This document shows, piece after piece, positions 58,130 to 64,000 of a stretch of 64,000 nucleotides of DNA. The notes below the pieces were generated by a model, which worked only from the letters and a program-made list of their open reading frames with translations, made no database searches and was not told where the DNA came from. The DNA lies in contig NC_092190.1 in NCBI RefSeq assembly GCF_043641665.1, positions 23,825,048 through 23,889,047 of the forward strand, read 5' to 3'. How positions within the stretch are numbered: position 1 is the stretch's first letter; every line of letters begins with the position of its first letter. A program made the position numbers and the translations under genes. The stretch comes from Enoplosus armatus. Lineage: Eukaryota > Chordata > Actinopteri > Centrarchiformes > Enoplosidae.

Positions 58130-58290
58130 GCGCAGCATGCTCCATCCTATTACAATGAGTCCTTACGTAATTATGAAAGACTGCAATTTTAATGACTTGC
58201 ATAATTAACTCCGTCTTCAGTAGCTGTAGGAGGTGAAAGGTTTATGTGCAATTGTCACTTTCGCCAGATGTAATTGCAACTGAGGCCGTC
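58130..58290. promoter_or_regulatory. Candidate conserved non-coding element
   Basis: TTACGTAATTATGAAAGACT, GCAATTTTAATGACTTGCAT, AATTAACTCCG, TGTGCAATTGTCACTTTCGC, CAGATGTAATTGCAACTGAG: five AATT/TAAT cores, two close CAATT/AATTG inverted sites and an E-box CAGATG in about 160 bp. Inferred from motif density. Confidence 0.36.
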
Positions 58291-58656
58291 GAATTTACAC
58301 TACCGAACAACAACTGCAGATGGTTTTACAGAAGGTAAGACACCAGTCTGAGTAACTTTGATGTTTGACTGTTCACACTGGTAGGCAGCAGGTAGCGTGG
58401 TAGTTGTGGACACTCCGATCGATACAGGACTCCGTGGTGCGTTATCAGAATCAGAATCAGTTCTGTTAGCCTGTGAAGCTAACGTTAACATTAGCTTGTG
58501 CAGATCGGCCAACTGTATCATTAGGAGTCATTAGTTCAATTATTACACGTATACAAAAGTCAAGTTTTCAAGAGAAAAGCAGCCAAGTTTACTTCAAAGT
58601 TGACTTTCCTCGAACAGGTTTAACTTCCGGAAGGATTCCAACATCTACTGCAATAT
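58291..58656. other. No supported gene
   Basis: Includes ATCAGAATCAGAATCAG (58444-58460), the reverse of the TTCTGA repeat seen at LINE tails; the flanks do not confirm a LINE. Confidence 0.45.
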
Positions 58657-59640
58657 TTACTGTCTCATAACAAATGTCATTCCATGTGGCCCGTTCATGG
58701 CTAATTCCTGGAGAGAGCACCTTCTGACGGGAAACACATTGATGCGTCCGTCAGGAAGAAGAGTAAGCGACCTCTCTGAGGAAAAAGAACCAACAATAGA
58801 ACAGAAAAGCCGTACCTTCACTCGTAATACACCATGAAGCTTTTCTGCATTGCAACTCAACGTACCGTCAACTCCTTTCACTTGTGATGGATGGGCTCTT
58901 CTATTATGCCCATCACAATGTGGCATCAAATAGTTTTACATTAAGGCTTCCTGCGTCTGCTTCCCTAGTGGCAGAGGCTATTGTCTTCGCCATTGAGGGC
59001 CCTGCATGATGCAAACGGCAAGCACCATTGATCTGTAGCAAAGGAGAGAAGGCCTTTAAAGTAAAAGGAAGAAGGAAGAGAAGAAGGAAACAAGAATATC
59101 TGGCAATGTGGGGGAGAAAAAAGCAAAAGCACAGATGATGGAGACAAAAAAAAAGCGAGGGGGGGGGGGTAGGTAGGTAGAGAGTTGATGTCAAAGAACA
59201 CAAAGCAGAGGTAGAAATGACAGTGTGAGAGACAGTAAAAGAAAAAAACAATCTCTTTCTCATGGACCCATTTTTCTCTGCACTGAGCGGCTGTCCAGTC
59301 GTGCACAGACTGCACGCCTCCTCTAAGCTAACTACCTGACAAAACAGAGGAGTACCACAGAGCCCAGACGACCTGTTAGCACCGAGACATCAAGAAGCCA
59401 GCCTGGTGAATCAGTTCTTGTTTGAGGGGTCCTGAAAGCCCTGCTTTCCTCTGAGCCACAGCGCCAGGCCTGTCAAGTGGCACTGCCAAAGAGAAACAGA
59501 CAAAAGGAGGGGGGCATCGAGGGCAGAAGACTCGATAGAAACACATGGTGGAGGCCAGGTGCGTATAACTGCAGTGTACCTGGACTCAGGAGGGAGACAC
59601 TGAAAGGAAGAACTTAAGTCTGGTAACACATTTAAAACTG
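58657..59640 (-). other. Region with several minus-strand acceptor-like sites; exons unresolved
   Basis: On the minus strand three strong polypyrimidine-AG sites occur: GTTGGTTCTTTTTCCTCAG ending at 58776, GCCTTCTCTCCTTTGCTACAG ending at about 59037 and TTTTGTCTGTTTCTCTTTGGCAG ending near 59484. After each, one frame stays open for 23-39 codons (for example INGACRLHHAGPSMAKTIAS after the second), but no matching GT donors precede the stops and none of the peptides is recognised. The C/T-rich minus strand here produces such sites easily. A G11 run lies at 59159-59169. Confidence 0.25.
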
Positions 59641-59730
59641 ACCTTGACGTTGACGGGGGACATTTTCACAAATCTACAGTGCAAATACGCAACATCAATG
59701 AACAGTCTGTATCAAAGTATCTCCACAGAA

Positions 59731-59770
59731 AGGGACAGAAAGGGACAGAAGGGGACAGAAGGGGACAGAA
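59731..59770. repeat. 10-bp minisatellite x4 (RGGGACAGAA)
   Basis: Two copies of AGGGACAGAA followed by two of GGGGACAGAA. Confidence 0.97.
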
Positions 59771-59892
59771 GCGCTCCCTCGCGAGGATGCTTATCTGCTC
59801 GTGGATGCTGTCCTGTGCGCTCGTGTCACTTGCAGGCGCCTGGTTTTTAAGGTTTTGAGACAAATGAAACGCCATAACTAAACCTTTGATGC

Positions 59893-60078
59893 AGCCTTTC
59901 TTCAAATCAAACCATGTCACTAACCTCCTGAATACATAGGGGTCAAGTGTGACTGTCAGGCATCACAAACAATAAATAATACAATGGAACAACAATATTT
60001 AACTTTTCATCTAGTCCACTTTCCTTCAAGTCAAACTTTGTGACTAATCTTTCTGAATTCACAGGAGTCAAGGGTCAT
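59893..60078. repeat. Diverged direct repeat pair (about 55 bp, 125 bp apart)
   Basis: TTCTTCAAATCAAACCATGT ... GGGGTCAAGTGTGAC (59896-59952) and TTCCTTCAAGTCAAACTTTG ... GGAGTCAAGGGTCAT (60020-60078) align over about 55 bp at roughly 75%. Probably decayed units of a tandem or dispersed repeat. Confidence 0.7.
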
Positions 60079-60254
60079 AGAGTTCTGATGGCAGCTTGGT
60101 GTCCCTTGCTGTCGAGGTAGGGCTTCATGTGATCATGCAGAAGGCAGAAGCAAGAGATGTATGGACAGGTGTGCTGAAATCCATCCACCCGAAGAGGACT
60201 AGATGGATGCAGAGTAGAGGGGGCAGGCCTTAGGGGTGGGGTGCAACCAAACTT

Positions 60255-60550
60255 GATACGCAATAGTTGTTTGGATTGTTTACAACCCATAAGCTCGTAT
60301 GGAATTATAGGACCATTGATATGTAGATTGGCAATCCATCCAATACAAAACATCAACCTCATGCCGCCAGAGGAAAAGCTCACCAAAGACATTAGGATAC
60401 ATCCCCGGGAACCATGAATGTCTGTCTGGTCAGTGTTCCAGATCAACAAAGTCACTATAGGCTTCATGCTCGGGGGAACATGACTGTACAAGACTGAATG
60501 GCAATCCATCCAAAAACACTCACCACCACTTTGGTCAACATTTCACTCTT
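60255..60550. mobile_element. Dispersed teleost repeat (GGCAATCCATCCAA type)
   Basis: ATCAACCTCATGCCGCCAGA, GGAAAAGCTCACCAAAGACA, TTAGGATACATCCCCGGGAA, CCATGAATGTCTGT, GGCAATCCATCCAA and CCACCACTTTGGTCAACATT follow the order of a repeat I recall as abundant in percomorph genomes. GGCAATCCATCCAA occurs twice, starting at 60330 and 60500, exactly 170 bp apart, as expected for a tandem-type unit. The 144-codon minus-strand open frame here is a by-product. Confidence 0.65.
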
Positions 60551-61347
60551 GACCAGCGTTGCCGTAACTACATATGCCAACTGGCGTCGATCAGCCTTTG
60601 GAGGGATCCATGCCAAAGATAGAAATGCTTTTTGTCTACAGATATGTGAACGCTGTCATATTATAGAAAATAGCAACAAGTTCAGAGATGAAAGCACCAT
60701 CAGTTCCGGGGGTTGGATGTCTCATACGCTTTCATGGTTGTAACACTTCCTGAATCCAACAAGAGCCCTTGCTTTTAAAATGCATTGAAAGCTGAATAGC
60801 GTCCCTAACGCCTGCGAGCATAATCACATGTCTAATGTGTGAACAAATGTCTAACGTTCACATTGACTGCTTTGCTTAAGTACACAAGAGCATCTTGCCC
60901 CCCCCCCCCACCGACTTTTCATTGCCCTACCCTCTTTCAAGATGTTTCTCTCTGTCTTAGATGAAAATTAAGAACGGCCAGTTTTCAGATTTTGTCTGGA
61001 GTGGTTGACAGCAGTGGAACGTTGTACCACTTTGATTTCAGTTAAATGTGGAGACAGCAATGCCGAGTACCATGGAGGGGGAAGTGTAAGTCATTGGTAT
61101 CTGTACTTATCTTGAATCATTGATTAATTTAAGCCTTCAATCGAAGGTTTGTGAAGAACTATGGCTGGTATTCATCTTAAAACATCTGGGGGGGGTTTTT
61201 TTGTTGGAATGTGTTTGTGAGAGCAGAAATGTGTGTGGGTCTTTATCACACGCTGCTTTCAACTTCTGCCTGTCAAAGTGCAGCGTGTGATCTTTCTAGT
61301 CGGAGGCAGCTAGTAGGCATCAAATGGACCCACAACACCCTCCCAAC
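60551..61347. other. No supported gene
   Basis: C12 run at about 60898-60909 and G8 at about 61188. A tiny exon-like piece (TTTCAG, then 44 bp, then GTAAGT at 61080) is probably chance. Otherwise nothing is recognised. Confidence 0.5.
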
Positions 61348-61370
61348 ACACACACACACACACACACACA
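61348..61370. repeat. (CA)n microsatellite
   Basis: About 11 CA units. Confidence 0.95.
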
Positions 61371-61668
61371 ACTTCACACTGCGCCTGCACGTGTTTGTGA
61401 ATCTGTAAGACAACCGCAGGTCTGTCCGTGAGAGTTTCGTGTGTTCAGATCAGAGTAATACCCCCCCCGTCAGTTCAGGAGAAACATGATGTTTCAGGCG
61501 GTTTGACAAGAAAGACAGTTATGTTACACTCAGTTATTGGACTCATTCATTTTCCGGCCCCCCCGCTAGGCCCTTCGGCCTCTTTCAAAGAAGGTATGTG
61601 TGTGACTGAATCCAAGCCAAAGATGTAAATGAGTCTGCAGGGTCTACTCATTTGTTTCCATATTTTTG
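61371..61668. other. No supported gene
   Basis: Mixed sequence with short C-runs. Confidence 0.5.
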
Positions 61669-61827
61669 CTAGTCTCACATAGCCTAGCTAGCTCAACCGC
61701 TTATCATTTTGGTGTAGGCTTGTTTGTATTTCTTTAAGCCAATCACAATCGTCTTGGAATTCTGACAGATATAGTCGAGCCAATGGCAGGCTTATACCCA
61801 CGGCCTACTTCCTGTGAGTCAGACTAG
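61669..61827. mobile_element. Short TIR-like dispersed repeat
   Basis: Begins CTAGTCTCACATAGCC and ends TGAGTCAGACTAG, so CTAGTCT/AGACTAG form the ends of a 159-bp unit. The internal CCAATCACAATCGTCTTGGA is a phrase I recall from a common fish repeat. It looks like an internally deleted MITE; the family is not assigned. Confidence 0.6.
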
Positions 61828-62059
61828 ATTTCTGGCAACGTATAGGGAGGTGAAAGTCAGTTCATTGGTTATTCATAGTCAGAAATTATTCTACACCTGT
61901 AAGCATTTAATAAAGAAAGATGGTTGTCATCGATTATGTAGCCTACAGTGTTTTATTTACAAAATGTCCCAAAGTTTACCTTTAACGCAAGTTAGATTTG
62001 AGAAGAGGCAGGCAAGATAAATACTAAATTGTTGAAACCACAATAGGAGGCCATCTTTA
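61828..62059. other. No supported gene
   Basis: AT-leaning mixed sequence, nothing recognised. Confidence 0.5.
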
Positions 62060-62400
62060 GGAATTTGGTTAAATCACAGCCCATCATGTGCAAATCCAGC
62101 AACAAGAGTCTCGGTCAGCGAGCAAACCGAAATAATCAAAGGGCCGCTCCGACAGAGCTGCAGAGCTGTGGTTGGATTTGTGTGGCAGAGTAACCAGATG
62201 GAAGTCATTCCTGGAAAAACAGACACATGGCGACACGCCTCGATCCTGCGGAAAAGGCGCGTGAAAGGCTCCGAGGGCCACGCGGCAAAAGATTCGTCGG
62301 TCGGATTAAACAAGAGACATGTCACCGACAGCAGGGGCTTGGACGTGTCAGCATGGAAGGAACAATTCACTGAGCTACAACTACAAACACGTTACTGACA
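62060..62400. promoter_or_regulatory. Candidate conserved non-coding element
   Basis: About 340 bp without simple repeats and with many CpGs: ATCATGTGCAAATCCAGC (octamer-like), ACCGAAATAATCAAAGGGCC (homeodomain plus TCF-like TCAAAG), GCTGTGGTTGG (Runx TGTGGT) and GTCGGATTAAACAAG. Inferred; could also be an unrecognised exon region, though no frame stands out. Confidence 0.28.
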
Positions 62401-62790
62401 AAAGGCAAAAGACCGGGGGGGTGGAGCTTTGTTTGTGGGCCCTTTCATACAGTCACTGAATAATACATCAGTAATATTTGTTCATAAAAAGTATAGAAAC
62501 TGCCAAAGGTGCTCCCACTGAATCATTAACCAGAACACTATTTCACAGTTTATCATTTTAAGGCCTATATAATATTACTATAATATTCCTACAAAGAAAA
62601 TACTGTGCTACTTAATATATTGCATTCTAGCATGTTTCTAAAATCACTTTAAACTATTCATATAGCAACTTATAATAGCACCTTGTGGCGTACTGATTTA
62701 TCCTGTCATATAATAACGTACATACATTTTTTCAGGCATATTTCTCTCATATTATATATCAGTGTATATATATCTGATAGTGAGTGTCGA
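62401..62790. other. AT-rich, nothing recognised
   Basis: AT-rich from 62455 to 62790 with many TATA-type repeats; no gene. Confidence 0.5.
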
Positions 62791-63440
62791 CCAGAGTCCC
62801 ATCAGATAACAGGGGAGAGATCTGGCTGCCAGTCACAGGAGCTGCAGCAGAGCAGAGCCCCCACATCACGATCACCACACCCAGCCCGGCGTTACCGGCC
62901 TTTCACTGCTGCTTCACCGCCGAGAAACAAGAGGTCACGCAAGGCGGCGATCCACAACATCCAACATCACTTCAGTGCCAAGGAGAACGCACGCCACAGG
63001 TCCCAATGAATCGATAAACCAGATTTTACTCTGCGCCAACAAAAGGCGCCATCCTCACCGTCAACAGTCTGAATAACAGCAGCAGTATATCCCTTCGGCC
63101 GAGGCGAGCCGGACAGTTTTGCAGCTGCAAACCCACCACACTTAACTAGCTCCTCCGTCACTCTCCAAACACTCACACAGATATTCTTTACGTGTTTCTC
63201 AGCGATGCCTGGTTCCAAGATAATAAATTGTTCAGTTCAACTCCAAACAACAAATTAAATTAGTTGATGTCCAGTTTTAGATGTCGATCCTGCTGTCTCA
63301 TACTGGAAAACCTGCCAATGTCGAGAAGAAAAACACACAGGACTCGGGGAGAAAGCTTCTCTGCCGTAACGCGGCTGTACACCAGCTCTAATTCGAAACG
63401 GGACACACTTCTACGTCAAATGTATTCTGCAACTTGCATA
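62791..63440 (-). other. Unusual low-repeat segment with minus-strand open frame
   Basis: The minus strand is open for more than 90 codons down to a TGA at 62967-62969. The residues have a natural-looking composition (AEKHVKNICVSVWRVTEELV, KCGGFAAAKLSGSPRPKGYT, then AAVIQTVDGEDGAFCWRRV). No in-frame ATG with good context is seen at its upstream end, only a TTG, and no polyadenylation signal follows. It could be an exon fragment, a retrocopy or a transposon-derived sequence. Sharp borders with AT-rich DNA at about 62790 favour an inserted segment. I do not recognise the protein. Confidence 0.3.
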
Positions 63441-64000
63441 ACTGACTCCTTTATGTTAACTAAATCGATTATAAAAAAATTTGCATTTTTGCAATTTCTT
63501 CTCCCTCTGTGTTATGACTTGACTTGACTTAAAGACTACCAAGACCACCAAAAGAAGCAAAGCAAAACAAAGGTCCGGGGGCCCCTTCAAGTGGTTACAG
63601 ACAGGCAACACTGTGGGAACACTGAAATGCCACCAGAGATGATGTTAAATCAAACTTTTTAAATATACATTTTCTGCAGAATACAGTTCATGTAAAATTA
63701 AAGTATTGACAGTGTTGGTCGTGCAAAGTTCCAAGCTGCTGGAAACAAGGTGGATGAGACCGAACCAAAACAGGAAAAGTTGCAGGCCGCAGAACCAAAA
63801 CAATGAGCTGAAAGAAGCTAAAAGAAAGAGACATCTTCGCACAGTGGTCCTATAGGTCAGTCTAAATAATTCAATGGGTCTCGTCTGAGTGACAAGGCTG
63901 GATAAGGCTGTCAATATTCAGTATTTTATATTCTTATTGTTAACAAATCCCATGAAAAAAACACAACCATTAATGTCTTGATCCTACTAACAAGTCTTGA
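63441..64000. other. No supported gene
   Basis: AT-leaning sequence to the window end; ACTTGACTTGACTTAAAG at about 63520 is a short imperfect pentamer repeat. Nothing else recognised. Confidence 0.5.

Noticed and set aside
60075..60509. 144-codon minus-strand frame
   Set aside because: Lies inside a recognised dispersed fish repeat.
61036..61086. Mini-exon between TTTCAG and GTAAGT
   Set aside because: 44 bp with no recognisable peptide and no neighbouring exons; such pairs are frequent by chance.

Overview
The window is nuclear DNA of a vertebrate, almost certainly a percomorph-type teleost fish. The evidence is the very low gene density, dozens of (CA/TG)n microsatellites, unusually many long poly-G/poly-C tracts, eroded TIR-type transposon relics and LINE pieces whose sequences I recognise from memory as typical fish dispersed repeats, and the absence of any operon-like packing of open frames. 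Nearly every long open frame here is a by-product of microsatellites or chance.

Only two places look like gene parts. At the left edge (1-366, + strand) an open frame runs in from outside the window and encodes a charged, coiled-coil-like tail. It could be the last exon of a gene lying to the left, with an AATAAA at 864. At 52.2-52.46 kb on the minus strand a good splice acceptor, a 37-codon hydrophilic frame, a stop, an AATAAA and a GT-rich element follow in the right order and spacing. This is probably the terminal exon of a gene that extends to the right. If both are real, the genes are convergent and about 52 kb of non-coding DNA separates them.

Between and beyond these lie: (a) about 18 low-repeat blocks of 90-340 bp, rich in TAAT/ATTA, Pbx/Meis-like or octamer motifs, which look like conserved non-coding (enhancer-type) elements of a developmental locus, although conservation cannot be tested here; (b) three copies of one TIR transposon family (5.1, 38.3 and 51.5 kb), two copies of a second TIR MITE (42.5 and 53.3 kb), a longer TIR element (29.7-30.3 kb), a non-LTR retrotransposon reverse-transcriptase relic (45.9-46.3 kb), a LINE-type 3' tail (10.4-10.7 kb) and several other dispersed teleost repeats; (c) many microsatellites, minisatellites and homopolymer tracts.

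The most interesting regulatory pattern is a set of five CTCF-core-like motifs at 37.2, 42.6, 53.3, 55.7 and 57.5 kb, three of them inside transposon relics. They change from minus to plus orientation between 55.7 and 57.5 kb. I see no tRNA, rRNA, recognised microRNA, CRISPR array, intact transposase or retrovirus, and no gene cluster that would amount to a new molecular system.
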